From contig OY987226.1 of the NCBI GenBank assembly GCA_963920705.1, forward strand, positions 3,598,501 to 3,662,500: 64,000 nt of DNA, given 5' to 3'. Below, one piece after another: positions 13,001-22,900 of this stretch; within the stretch, counting starts at the first letter, position 1; the number at the start of each line of letters is the position of its first letter. Origin of the DNA: Odiellus spinosus (Eukaryota; Arthropoda; Arachnida; Opiliones; Phalangiidae). The position numbers and the translations under genes were made by a program. The notes under the pieces were generated by a model, which saw only the letters and a list, made by a program, of their open reading frames with translations, did no database searches and was not told where the DNA came from.

Positions 13001-16000
13001 ATGTTTCATTTCTGAAGTCGGGTTCCGCGAATAGCCCCATTCTTAATCTACAAAATGAGCCCTTCCATCTTTAAATAGACCCAACCAAAGTTAAGTTATA
13101 CGTTTTTAAATGAAAGTGTTCAGAAATAGAAGCGTTCAGAATTAGGAGGACTGCCCATATATTTAATATATATTAATAAAACACTTAGTTTAACGTATAT
13201 ACATTTGTAGATTGCTTCCCGGAATTCTGTTAATAACCGGGCTTATTTTCTTCATGCCTTTCTTAACTTCGGGGCCCGATTATCGGGAAGTCGTGGACGC
13301 TCAAATAGAAAACTGCCAAAAATATTGGTGGACCAATGTAGTTTTCATGGCGAATTTTATACCAATGACAGATATGGTACGTATATACCATCAGAGGTAT
13401 ATAATAACCCCCTTCGGGGGGAACCATGAAAGCCGCTATACTACCAATGCTAAAAATCACGAACAACAAGAGCCCGCTGCTGACTATCTAGGCCACTAGC
13501 TCGCGCTGGACTTCTCAATGTCGCTACTCTAGTAAATGGTCTTTGTATAAACAAGACGGCTCGATTTGTGTTTAGAACTTCCTGTCTCGGGAGTCAGGCT
13601 GTCTGTTAAAATGGAGTCGAAGGTTGACTTCGGCTCGCGAGTTCAGGAAGTGTGCGTAGGGAAAATTTAGTGAGGTTCAAAATGGTGTAACTATTTTTTG
13701 GGAGTAAAGCGGTGCGTCGATCCGCCGCGATTTAAGCCGGGCACTTGTTGTTCGTCGATTTTGCCTACCTTTCATACTTCCCCCCGAAGGGGGTTATTAT
13801 ATACCTCTGATACCTATTATATAAACGCAATATTAAAAATAAACACTATGCTTATTTTTATTAATTTTTCATGCATGATTTTCAAGTGTTTGGGCCACTT
13901 GTGGTATATTTCAGTGGATATGCAATTATATTTAGTCAGTGTGGTCTACTTTCTAATATTATTCAGGTAATTAAACTATTAATTACTTTATGAATAGAAC
14001 CTTTCGGTTATTTCGGTAATATAAATAATATTTTCAAGAGTAGAGCTCGGAATTCGTATAACTTTTATCAGAAGCCGATGAAACTCTCCTTTGAAGTCTA
14101 CTACTCTAATGTTCGATATAGCGCTCCTCTCTGTATGGGTAAAATTCCCAATTTTACGAGTTAGAAAGGGTCCTACTTCATCCCCCCTGTCTACGGAAAA
14201 TTGGAAATTCTCTCTCTCCACAAACGACGACGTTTTTTTGACGAACTCCGAGGCTGCTAGAGATATTCGCTCGACGAACTCCAGCTCCGAAAATATCTAC
14301 CGTTAGGAGGCGTGCGAATCGCGATTTTTGAAACTAACCCATACAGAGAGGGGTAGACAAGACCCGGGAGTAATAGACTTCAAAGGAGGGTTTCATCGAC
14401 TTCTGCTTTTATTAATTGAATAAGAACATCTCAATCAGATATTATTCGTTCGCAAAAACAATATCCATTTCTTATTCGAGTTATTATAAGAAATTGATAC
14501 GAGTTAATCATTCGCCGATAACAAAATTTGAAACTAGAGTTTCTTTACGGATTTCAACCCAAATTGAGATCTCGAAGCTAAAATCTAGTGATTTAGTCGC
14601 TGTTCCTTTCAATTTAGATTAAAATTAATAATTATATTTCATTCTACACGAATTTCGAGAAACATCATATTTTTATCTTCGCGTTATTTGTTTATTAATC
14701 GAAGCTTAAAATTTTATCTCCGGGTCTAATTCGTATCCAGCATTTGATATAATTTGTGGTTTTATATTAACAAACAATTTATCCGAGATAAAATATTTAA
14801 AAAAAGGCCTAGTTATCAATGGATATCCTAATTTATTCATTATCCGATTCCGAGCTCTAGAAAATTATTTTTATTCTAATTCAGGAAAAAGATCTATGGG
14901 AAAATATTTCTAATATCATGCGTGATAGCATCGATCGTAGTGAGCGGAACTGTCACTTACGTCATGAATTACCCACCCACTTCTATTGTAAAATACGCAA
15001 ATATTGAGTAATTATATACCATTATCTGATTAATTGAATTTTTCATTTGCAGGGTGACCACTGAAAATTTGAAAATCCTATATAGGAAATTTCTTTGCGA
15101 AATATAGGAAAATATAGGAAGAATTTTACGTACAATATAGGATAAAATAGGAAGAAATAAGTGTAAAATATATGAATAGGAAAATAATTAAAAGTAGGAA
15201 CCATGTTTATTATCGCGTCACAACTCTCGCCACCGGTTTAAACATGGTATTAATATGATCCAATTGCTTAAATAGTATGGAATTTTACAGACTATTTTAA
15301 CTGGAAAATGTACAGTTAAGCTAAAATAATCTTATACAGCCACAGCTGACAGTATGATTTAGAACTTTACCCTTAACTAGAGATTTTGAGTAGAAATATA
15401 GGAGATTATAGGAATTGACATTAAATTATAGGAGAAAATAGGAAGGAGTTGAAAATATAGGAAAAAATAGGAAATATAGGAAAAGTGGTCACCCTGCATT
15501 TGGTGAAAACGAGCAATTTTACGAAGCAATAGTAGGAACTTTGATCTTTCGTAATCGCTCTATTTCCTTCAGTGGAAAACGATAACAAATATAAATAGGA
15601 ATTAAAAGTAATTAAATTTTATATTTCTAGCTTCATAAAAGAATATATCCGACTTGTATACGTACAACCTCACGTTCACCTAGGCGTGTATTCCGTTGGA
15701 TTATTTTTAGGGACATTTCTGGCGAGGAATCCAAAGGTCAAACTATCACGAGTAAGTAATGAAGTATAAGGAATGGGAATTGAGATAAACATTTAGTTAG
15801 GCGAATATGGTTGGGCACAAAACATATTCCCCAAAAAGTAATTAAAGCCAAATATTATTGCAATCAATTGAAAATAGGCAGACACCAGGGTGTGTCTTCT
15901 TAGTTACAATTTTTGCCACTGTTTGCCGTAAGAGGACGTTTATGAACGCTACGTTTTGATATTCATCTTTGCAGAAGCCGATGAAACCCTCCTTTGAAGT

Positions 16001-17673
16001 CTACTACTCCAATGTTCCATATAGCGCTCCTCTCTGTATGGGTAAAATTCCCAATTTTACGAGTTAGAAGGGGTCCTACTTCATCCCCCCTATCTACGGA
16101 AAATTGGAAATTCTCTCTCTCCACAAACGACGACGTTTTTTGGACGAACTCCAAGGCTGCTAGAGATATTCGCTCGACCAGCTCCCGCTCCGAAAACATC
16201 TACCGTTAGGAGGCGAACGAATCGCACTTTTTGAAACTAACCCATACAGAGAGGGGTAGACAAGACCCGGGAGTAATAGACTTCAAAGGAGGGTTTCATC
16301 GGCTTCTGATCTTTGTTAATAGCCCAAGAGGTTAATTGTAGCAGATTTGGGGAAAAACATTCCATTACTAAAATTATAATTTCCTTAACAATAGTGGGCA
16401 TCTTTCGTGGGTTGGATTGTGGCTTTCGCTTCCGGCGTGGCCGTTATTTACGCCGTCACACCTTGGAACAATAAAGGTGTTTATACAATAGTCGAATCCG
16501 TGGCCTACTCCGCGACTCATAAGACGGCTTGGGCCGTATGTCTGGCTTGGGTCGTATTAGCCTCTTTCGCGGAAAAAGGAGGTATGTTACATTAAAGGGA
16601 GGATGCAACCTAAGAACAAGTGATTTTTTATCGATTCCTTATTGTTTAAATAGGCCTAATCCACTATTCAAAAAATTTACAAACAAATATTAAACTAGAA
16701 ATAAATTTAAAACTTACCCTGAAAATAGGCTTAGTGGGATTCATGGAGCTCCTGATTTCCTCGCGTTGTAAGGTCTAGCGACCAATCGCGCGCGACGTAA
16801 GTCTCGTGGAGATCTCGCGTGAGCGACGGGCCTTCGCTCATTGGTCGCTAGACCTTACACGGACGCGATTCAGGATCTCCATGAATCCCGTTAAGCCTAT
16901 TTTCAGGGTAAGTTTTAAATTTATTTCTAGTTTAATATTTGTATTGTAAACTTTTTATCGGTGGATTAGGCCTATTTAAACGATAAGGAATCGATAAAAA
17001 AATCACTTGTAATTAGCTTGCATTCTCCCTTTAAAAGAAACTTGAAGCTAGAAATGGAACAGCTTTTGATAACGAGCCTTCAACAGAGCTTGTAATGTTA
17101 GAACAATACAAGCGCCGTTGAAGACTGAAATAATATGATTGGCCAGAATTTATATTTTAGTTCCAAGTTTCCATTTAATTATATTTTAATTGCAGGTTAC
17201 GTTAACAAATTAATGAGCTGGTCAGGTTTTCAGCCACTGGTAAAATTAACGTATTTGATCTATTTAATACATCTTCTGGTTATATTGTGGTTTTACCACT
17301 CCAGACAAGGACAAATAGATTTTAGTCACAGCACTCTGGTAAATAAAAATATATCCGCCTTAATTGGGGACCCAAATGAAATCTTAATTTTTCTTGAAAT
17401 TATTTATCGTAGGTTTTCAACTTTTTCGGCATCTTTTGTACGAGCCATATTCTAGCGGTCATTCTCAGGCTTTTCTTCGAAGCTCCTTGCATAGAGATAG
17501 AGAAAATATTTTTAACCTGGGTATTTTCTAAGATATTAATTAGGGAGAATGAAAAGAATGCCATCAATAATCCAGATTTATGCATGGTTAAACTATCTGA
17601 CAATAAACTCGAAAATGGAGGTGAAAAGGGCGCCATTAGTAATGGAAATGGAACTGCTATTGTGTTTAACTAA
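4019..17673 (+). CDS. NRF2: NRF-6-like transmembrane acyltransferase, 15 exons, 764 aa
   Basis: Exons: 4019-4325, 6944-7179, 7737-7854, 9001-9088, 9579-9679, 10801-10977, 12169-12262, 12333-12425, 13211-13376, 13887-13966, 14885-15007, 15631-15751, 16395-16581, 17196-17338, 17413-17673. All boundaries are GT/AG, phases join, and the total is 2295 nt. The start at 4019 sits in AAAATGG and gives a signal peptide (MVSKMIFIAGIALVLIATVV); the frame runs further upstream but has no ATG. The NRF domain follows with six cysteines (CMGSL, QQCLE, KYCLI, CVPSSC, DSCEV). Then comes a transmembrane helix (SSFILGCLVSTIII) and an acyltransferase-3 domain with the R-x10-H motif in GIRYISCTWVILGHAY and about ten more helices. 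Family members are membrane proteins linked to lipid or small-molecule transport; substrate unknown. Intron 1 holds two minisatellites, and MITE-B lies 15 bp after the stop. Confidence 0.88.
4505..5020. repeat. 33-bp minisatellite in NRF2 intron 1
   Basis: About 16 tandem copies of a 33-bp unit built on TATAGGAAAATATAGGAGAC then GTATTACTGAAAT, with scattered substitutions. The TATAGGAAAATATAGG motif also dominates the interior of the MITE-G elements in this gene. A long open frame on the minus strand is only the in-frame translation of a unit divisible by three. Confidence 0.9.
5021..6135. other. NRF2 intron 1, middle part
   Basis: AT-rich sequence without a gene. It has a MITE-O-like right end (TCCAAGTTTCCCTTTAA, 5120-5136) and a short direct repeat of AATGACCTTGACGGGAA near 5274-5308. 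Nothing else is recognizable. Confidence 0.5.
6136..6911. repeat. 22-bp minisatellite abutting exon 2 of NRF2
   Basis: About 35 nearly perfect copies of a 22-bp unit (AGATTTCGCGATTTCGCTTC plus AA). Only the last units show changes (ATTACGCG near 6890, then decay into TTTCATATTTTT). It stops about 32 bp before the exon 2 acceptor at 6943, leaving only a short pyrimidine tract. Units are directly adjacent, with no spacers. Confidence 0.97.
7267..7606 (+). mobile_element. MITE-A copy 2 (NRF2 intron 2)
   Basis: 340 bp, CAGAAG...CTTCTG, 7-bp duplication GTAAATT on both sides. It has a few extra bases (TTTGAACTACT) in the left subterminal region compared with other copies. Confidence 0.92.
7975..8203. 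mobile_element. MITE-M fragment (NRF2 intron 3)
   Basis: Strongly similar to 60750-60983: shared blocks include GAGTGATTTGGACTCTTC, GGCGGGCCGCGCTTGGCTAT and the terminal GGGGCGTTGTTTACT. The left terminus seen in the other copy is absent here, so this is a truncated copy. Confidence 0.65.
8393..8838. mobile_element. MITE-E copy 2 (NRF2 intron 3)
   Basis: TTAA plus AGGGAGAATGCAACC at the left, mirrored at the right, with a full-length foldback structure of 446 bp. Confidence 0.88.
9790..10105 (+). mobile_element. MITE-D copy 1 (NRF2 intron 5)
   Basis: 316 bp, inverted ends CAAGAATCCATTCAGGTTCC, 7-bp duplication GCCTTAG on both sides. Subterminal arms also pair (CGGACGAACTTTTG / CGAAAGTTCGTCCG). 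No coding capacity. Confidence 0.92.
11000..11335 (+). mobile_element. MITE-A copy 3 (NRF2 intron 6)
   Basis: 336 bp, 7-bp duplication ATAAAGA on both sides. It begins only 22 bp after the exon 6 donor (10978). Confidence 0.92.
11339..11545. mobile_element. MITE-J copy (NRF2 intron 6)
   Basis: Inverted ends containing AGCGTCCTCTAACGGCAAAC and its complement GTTTGCCGTTAGAGGACGCT. Other complete or partial copies lie at 15900-15960, 28240-28310, 38050-38105 and 63064-63268. Exact ends are uncertain. Confidence 0.65.
11644..12107 (+). mobile_element. MITE-G copy 1 (NRF2 intron 6), 6-bp target duplication
   Basis: 464 bp, ends CAGGGTGACCACT / AGTGGTCACCCTG, flanked by GTTTTG on both sides. The interior is dominated by ATAGGAAAATATAGG-type repeats. 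The left flank (TATGAACGCCAGGTTTTG) resembles the end of MITE-J, so it probably landed in an older MITE-J fragment. Confidence 0.88.
12598..12878 (+). mobile_element. MITE-C copy 1 (NRF2 intron 8)
   Basis: 281 bp, inverted ends of about 35 bp starting CAAGGAGGATCAGAGAAGG, flanked by the 7-bp duplication GTAGCGA. The interior has further inverted arms (CACGTGGTCGCGAGCTAGCG against the right half). Confidence 0.92.
13013..13152. repeat. Conserved ~140-bp intron 8 block, NRF2 copy
   Basis: Nearly identical to 23691-23832 in NRF3 intron 8, including CTTAATCTACAAAATGAGCC and AACCAAAGTTAAGTTATAC. Both copies end shortly before the homologous exon 9. The flank CTTCTATTTCCGAACA (about 12961) is inverted relative to TGTTCAGAAATAGAAG (about 13119), so it may be the remnant of an inverted-repeat element. 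Confidence 0.7.
13392..13809 (+). mobile_element. MITE-B copy 1 (NRF2 intron 9)
   Basis: 418 bp, inverted ends CAGAGGTATATAATAACCCC, followed by a CTTCGGGGGG block at each end. Flanks ATACCAT and ATACCTA match imperfectly, whereas the other four copies have exact 7-bp duplications. Confidence 0.9.
14069..14405 (+). mobile_element. MITE-A copy 4 (NRF2 intron 10)
   Basis: 337 bp, 7-bp duplication CTTTTAT, coincidentally the same heptamer as copy 1. Confidence 0.92.
14760..14859. mobile_element. MITE-K partial copy (NRF2 intron 10)
   Basis: The right end TATCCGATTCCGAGCTCTA matches the ends of the two longer copies at 34686-35161 and 51312-51841. The left end is not recognizable. Confidence 0.5.
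15050..15496 (+). mobile_element. MITE-G copy 2 (NRF2 intron 11), 6-bp target duplication
   Basis: 447 bp, same CAGGGTGACCACT ends as copy 1 and very similar throughout, flanked by CATTTG on both sides. Confidence 0.9.
15972..16308 (+). mobile_element. MITE-A copy 5 (NRF2 intron 12)
   Basis: 337 bp, 7-bp duplication ATCTTTG. Just upstream (15900-15960) is a partial MITE-J end (CTGTTTGCCGTAAGAGGACG). Confidence 0.92.
16592..17034. mobile_element. MITE-E copy 3 (NRF2 intron 13)
   Basis: 443-bp foldback element. Its left TTAA lies only about 10 bp after the exon 13 donor, and its right TTAA is also the left TTAA of the MITE-O copy that follows. Confidence 0.88.
17031..17178. mobile_element. 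MITE-O copy 2 (NRF2 intron 13)
   Basis: 148 bp from TTAA to TTAA, with inverted arms around CTTCAACAGAGCTTGTAATG / ACAAGCGCCGTTGAAG. It directly abuts MITE-E copy 3 and shares one TTAA with it. Confidence 0.7.
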
Positions 17674-17688
17674 AAACAATGGTAGTAC

Positions 17689-18106
17689 CAGAGGTATATA
17701 ATAACCCCCTTCGGGGGGAAGTATGAAAGCCCCTATACTACCAATGCTAAAAATCACGAACAACAAGAGCCCGCTGCTGACTATCTAGGCCACTAGCTCG
17801 CGCTGGACTTCTCAATGTCGCTACTCTAGTAAATGGTCTTTGTATAAACAAGACGGCTCGATTTGTGTTTAGAACTTCCTGTCTCGGGAGTCAGGCTGTC
17901 TGTTAAAATGGAGTCGAAGGTTGACTTCAGCTCGCGAGTTCCGGAAGTGCGCGTAGGGAAAATTTTGTGAGGTTCAAAATGGTGTAACTATTTTTTGGGA
18001 GTAAAGCGGTGTGTCGATCCGCCGCGATTTACGCCGGGCACTTGTTGTTCGTCGATTTTGCCTACCTTTCATACTTCCCCCCGAAGGGGGTTATTATATA
18101 CCTCTG
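17689..18106 (+). mobile_element. MITE-B copy 2, just after the NRF2 stop codon
   Basis: 418 bp, CAGAGG...CCTCTG, exact 7-bp duplication GTAGTAC. It starts 15 bp after the NRF2 stop codon, so it must lie in the 3' untranslated region unless the message ends almost at once. Confidence 0.93.
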
Positions 18107-19127
18107 GTAGTACTTATTCAAGAATTCGAATGTATAACGCGAGTCAAAAAAGTCTAGTTCCAGCGCAAGTTGTTCAAGACGTGATTGCCAAGCCAATAAA
18201 AATTCATTTCAATAATTTAATCTCTTCCCGGAATATTTCTAGTCGGGTGACTCAGGGTATATAGTCTTTCGCAGCCTTGGAACCATTAAAAAAAAAAATA
18301 GTACACCCTAATTGGTATAATGAAGTGATTATGCTAATCTCTTTCCTCCTTAGTATCTTTGAACAATATGCTCTTTAAACGAATGGACGGATTGTAGAAG
18401 AGCTATAAAAAATTTGTTCCCTTAATTATATTTAAATTAAGTTAAACTGTCAAGGATCTTTGATAAACTCCATAATTACCGGAAGTACGTCATCAATATG
18501 GTCTATTATAGAGCCTATTGTTGATTTTCGCTCATTTTCGCGTCAGATAAGGTTGCTTTCGGGCATTAATCATCCTATTCCTCAAAATGAATATAATCTT
18601 AGCAATTTTAAGTTTAAATAGCGAATGCAATCTAACAACAAGTAATATAATTTCGAAATAATTTGAAAATAGTCGTATACCAATTTAATTCTCCCTGTTA
18701 ATAAAGTTAAAATAGTAATATTTTAGCTTAATCTTTATTTAAACGCTTTCGTTGTCGTCACTAGATTTAAATTTTGAAGTTTATCCCATTAATTTCTTTC
18801 GTTACAAAACCAATTTTTTATTTTTGGTAATTTTGTACTTAAATTGAATAAAACAAAATAATTGAAAGTCGACTCTTAATTCGCTTAATCTACGCGGTGA
18901 CGTATTCCCAATAATAATATACGCGTTATACTATCCTTGTCATAAATTTCGAGAAAATTAGGAATAAATGCTATTTTCCTGTCTAATTTGATTGAATTAA
19001 AATTATTAAAATATTCGCTTAAAGAGAGAATTATTTTAAATGATTTACTATTTAGAAGTCAATTTTACTTCGAGTTGCAAGAGACTGCTTCTACATACGA
19101 GTGACGTCGGTTTTACTTTTTAAAATG

Positions 19128-19443
19128 ACTTTTCCAGGTTTTTCCCTGACCTTTTCCAACGATTTTCCCTCACCTACTACCCAATTTTTAACCTTTTATT
19201 TTTTATATAATCGCGTTCGCCAAACTTTGTCCAAGCGTATCTTTGTTCTAATCTATATTACTGACACGGTCAGCTGAGAATCTTTTCCGCAGATAATGAT
19301 CGCAATTTCCTGGCTTCTTGAAAGATCTTTAAATTTCCTGACTTTTTAAAATATCTTAAAATTCCTTGAATTTTCCCTGACGTTTTTGGTTCATTTTCAA
19401 ATTCCCTGACTTTTCCTTGTTTTCCCTGTTTTCCCTGAACTGC
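19128..19443. mobile_element. MITE-H diverged copy
   Basis: Shares with the other MITE-H copies GACTTTTCCAGGTTTTTCCC, CTGACACGGTCAGCTGAGAA and repeated TTCCCTGAC blocks, but both termini (GGTTGCCACAG) are eroded. Confidence 0.6.
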
Positions 19444-19444
19444 G

Positions 19445-19925
19445 GTTTTTGTATGATCTCGCCTTTCATTAATAGGTTTTTGCGTGTATTTATTTAATCA
19501 GTTGCAAATCTCGAGGAAATTTTTCCAAAAATATATTTCGCGCGCTTTGTTTTCTCTACCTTGACGTCTCAAATATCACCGCCGTAAAAATGAAGTATTT
19601 TTTAAATTTTTACGACTTCTTGTTATTTTAAAGGTCATAATGGACCTTTAGAATTCGCTTAAGCTAAGTTAGAACAGGAAAAAGGATTAGATATCTCATT
19701 AATTTTAATATTGATTGCGTCAAAAGCCGTGAGAGACCCTAAATGGGTAAATTTTTAGTTTTTGACTATCTAATGCGAACAAAGCTTAAAACCTTTTTTT
19801 TCCTGACTTACGTAACGCGAGCGTAGTGATAAATCAACTTCATTTAAATTTTTGGTTTCGAGTTTCCATGTTCATTTTGGAAAACTATTTCAAACAAATT
19901 AGTTCGAAGTTAAACAGCACTCATC
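19445..19925 (+). promoter_or_regulatory. NRF3 upstream region, conserved with NRF4
   Basis: Two blocks are nearly identical to those ahead of NRF4: 19455-19630 (with TTTCATTAATAGGTTTTTGC and CTACCTTGACGTCTCAAATA) and 19800-19925 (with CTTACGTAACGCGAGCGTAG). No TATA box is seen. The left edge of similarity near 19445 probably marks the left end of the NRF3/NRF4 duplication unit. Confidence 0.6.
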
Positions 19926-22900
19926 ATGACACGAAACGTATTCTGCCTGTTATTGTTAACTCTATCGTTTAAAACAATGATTTTACGGACTTCCGCTAGA
20001 GAACTTTACGTGCTTCCGGACGCGGTAGTCGAAGAATCGGAAGAAATCGCCTTTCAAAAACTATTAGTAATTGAAGATAGATTGAAGTCAATGGTGGAGG
20101 GTTTAATTAAGAAAGCGCTACCAGTTTTAATGAACAGGGGCTCGGAAAGCGATGTTAGTCCCAAGTGCATGGGCTCTCTAATGAAGACTTTAATTGCCTT
20201 GAAGGATGTGAAATTATGGGCGTTTAAACGTGAGTATACATTTCTCAAAAATATTATCGTTGGTTGCTAACGAATGGCGAAATGTTTGGGAAAGTATATA
20301 GACTAGTTATTATTAATGAATTTGAATGTTGTAAAATATTATCAAAACACACTTTGCGTATTTTTTCCGCGCAGTCGTGGATGCTTCTGGTAAACCAATG
20401 GGCGGCGGCACGCTAAGCGGCATCGCATCATCTCTGGGAAGCTACCACCAGTGTCTGGATGTGATCATACCACCGAGTGGTAACGCGGATTCTAAGCCTA
20501 CAACTGGACAGTACTGCGTCATACGAATAAGACCACCACTTCCGCCGAGACCCAAATTAGTTCATTTAAAGGAAGATTTATTCCCGCACATCAACGCCAC
20601 ATTTAAAACTGAGGTTGTACTAATTGCATATAAGCAGAAGTAGATGAAACCCTCCTTTGAAGTCTATTACTCCCTGGTCTTGTCTACCCCTCTCTGTATG
20701 GGTTAGTTTCAAAAAGCGCGATTCGTACGCCTCCTAACGGTAGATATTTTCGGAGCGGGAGTTCGTCGAGCGAATATCTCTAGCAGCCTCGGAGTTCGTC
20801 AAAAAAACGTCGTCGCTTGTGGAGAGAGAGAATTTCCAATTTTCCGTAGACAGGGGGGATGAAGTAGGACCCCTCCGATCTCGTAAAATTGTGAATTTTA
20901 TCCATACAGAGAGGAGCGCTTTATGGAACATTAGAGTAGTAGACTTCAAAGGAAGGTTTCATCTACTTCTGATATAAGTAGTTAGAGAGGTAAAACTTTT
21001 AGAATTGTTATTGGCAACGCGTTTTTCATTATTTTCATTTTCTATAAAATATAAACCTTTTTCTATTGTTGCTAAATTCTAATTTTTCCAGGAAAACGGT
21101 CTCGTTTAAAAACTATAATAAAAATCGCGTGATTATCCGCTTCATCACCCCTTTAATATTTATTGTTTTTGGTTGCGCAGGTTGTGAACACGATGAGGTG
21201 GTCCTTACACGACTTGTACGAAACCCCATTCAAATTAGGCTTGTGTGTACCATCGTCATGTTCCAAAGATGATGTACTTCAATTAATAAGCCCAAGTAAC
21301 TTAACGTTAATCTTCACGGGGTAGTTAAGGAAGGTTAAGAATTGAATTAGAATAAGGCGTTTCTTACATTCAAAATATTGAACGATGCATGGTGAAAGGC
21401 TGACAGCCCCAATAGATAAATATATAAAAAGCTCAGCTCGGCTTCATCAACTTGTTAGTTTAGCGGCCGCGTCACTGTAGACGTCACTCATCCCCTAGAG
21501 TTCCGGATGTAAAAAGAGCGCAGGCGCGGAGAAAGCAGGCGTTAAGCTTGAGAGTAAAACTAGAGATCTTTAGAATTTTGTCATTCTGACTGCGGGCGCC
21601 GTGCTTCTGCACAAGAAACGTCACAGGTGACGTCGACGCTCAACTTACGAAAAAGGACTCCTCCCTTTTATATATTTATCTATTTCACCGAAGAAAGAAA
21701 ATAATGTTCTGTATATTTAAGTTGTTAAAGATATGGGACTGATTGGCGATGTGGAAACGTGCGAAGTCAAAGAAGAATTCGCCATGGATCAAGTTCAACT
21801 TGCAATAATGTAATTGTCCCGTGGCTCTTACCTATGACTATTAAAAATGGATTGTTATCTCAATAATGCGTGAGAAACATCAAAAGCGGACGTTAATCCA
21901 AAGCGTTATTGAGATAAGGGTCCATTGTTAATATTCCTGGCTCTACCATTAATTCCGGGAATTAGATATAATCCGTACCAGATTAATTCAAATCTTGCAG
22001 CCATAAAAGGTGTGTTATTTCTTTCATTTAGAGTGATATTTATATTAATTGCGCTTCTCAACGTATTCGCTACGATAACGTACGAAATCATCCAAGTCCT
22101 CAATAGACGAAAGACGCCAAATATGAGTAAATATGACTACCATTAAGTCGATATCGGATTACTTAAAATATCAAATGTTTTCTATTTCCATAGGTCTATT
22201 ACAAGAAGTCTTAGAATGCTTCTCTTTACGTCTCAATTTCGAGAAACTCGTGAGAACCAGGGATAGTGCCAAAGGAACATTGGATTGCTTGAACGGCATT
22301 AGATACATAACGGCCACGTGGGTCATTTTGGGACACTCCTATATCACTAACGACCAGAATCTTTACTGTAAGTAAATTTTAAAGACGGCCAGATGCGTGG
22401 AGAGGTACGGGGAAAGTCACGCCCCCCTTACTTCGAGGACTTGATGTAAATTATTAAACAATTTACAAAGCCGTGGTTAAAATCATCAACAAATGGCCAT
22501 AAGTTCGATGAACGCGGCTCACAACAGGTCTAGAAAAAAACGTTAAATTGGAAGAGTTGACTGATTGTTGTTCCCAGACCCGCAGATAGAGGCGTTCGCC
22601 GAACGTGTGGCCAATTGTAGTTCGCGCAGGAATTTAAAAAGAAATAAGGTGCGACATGGTTAATACTTCGCTAGCACGCGTACGTATGTTCCGTTTCCGG
22701 CGTTCGTTGAATGGCTAAATACCTTTGACATCAGAAGCCAATCATCGTCACCGGATACGGAACATACCAAGTTTTAGCAAGGTTTGCCACTGAGAGGAGG
22801 TAATTGACGCTACAAAACAGGACAAATGGAGAGCCTTTTAAAATTAGTACGTTTTCTTCTCCAGGACGGATCTTACTGGCGATTTATCCCAATTTTTAAT

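Larger units (their letters stand above)
17674..19925. other. NRF2-NRF3 intergenic spacer
   Basis: Holds MITE-B copy 2 (17689-18106), an AATAAA at about 18196 that could serve NRF2, AT-rich sequence without genes (18300-19100), a diverged MITE-H fragment (19128-19443) and the NRF3 promoter block. Confidence 0.6.

Noticed and set aside
13698-13970. Frames within MITE-B (for example starting GVKRCVDPPRF)
   Set aside because: The element is a short inverted-repeat transposon without transposase, and the frame runs from the element into the flanking intron.
17536-17560. TTAATTAGGGAGAATGAAAAG as another TTAA element tip
   Set aside because: It lies in the coding tail of NRF2 exon 15, has no mirrored end nearby, and fits the reading frame (LIRENEKN).
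21912-22031. Extension of NRF3 exon 5 upstream (LALPLIPGIRYNPYQ...)
   Set aside because: Phase and paralogue alignment place the acceptor at 22031. NRF4 does not keep the upstream frame.
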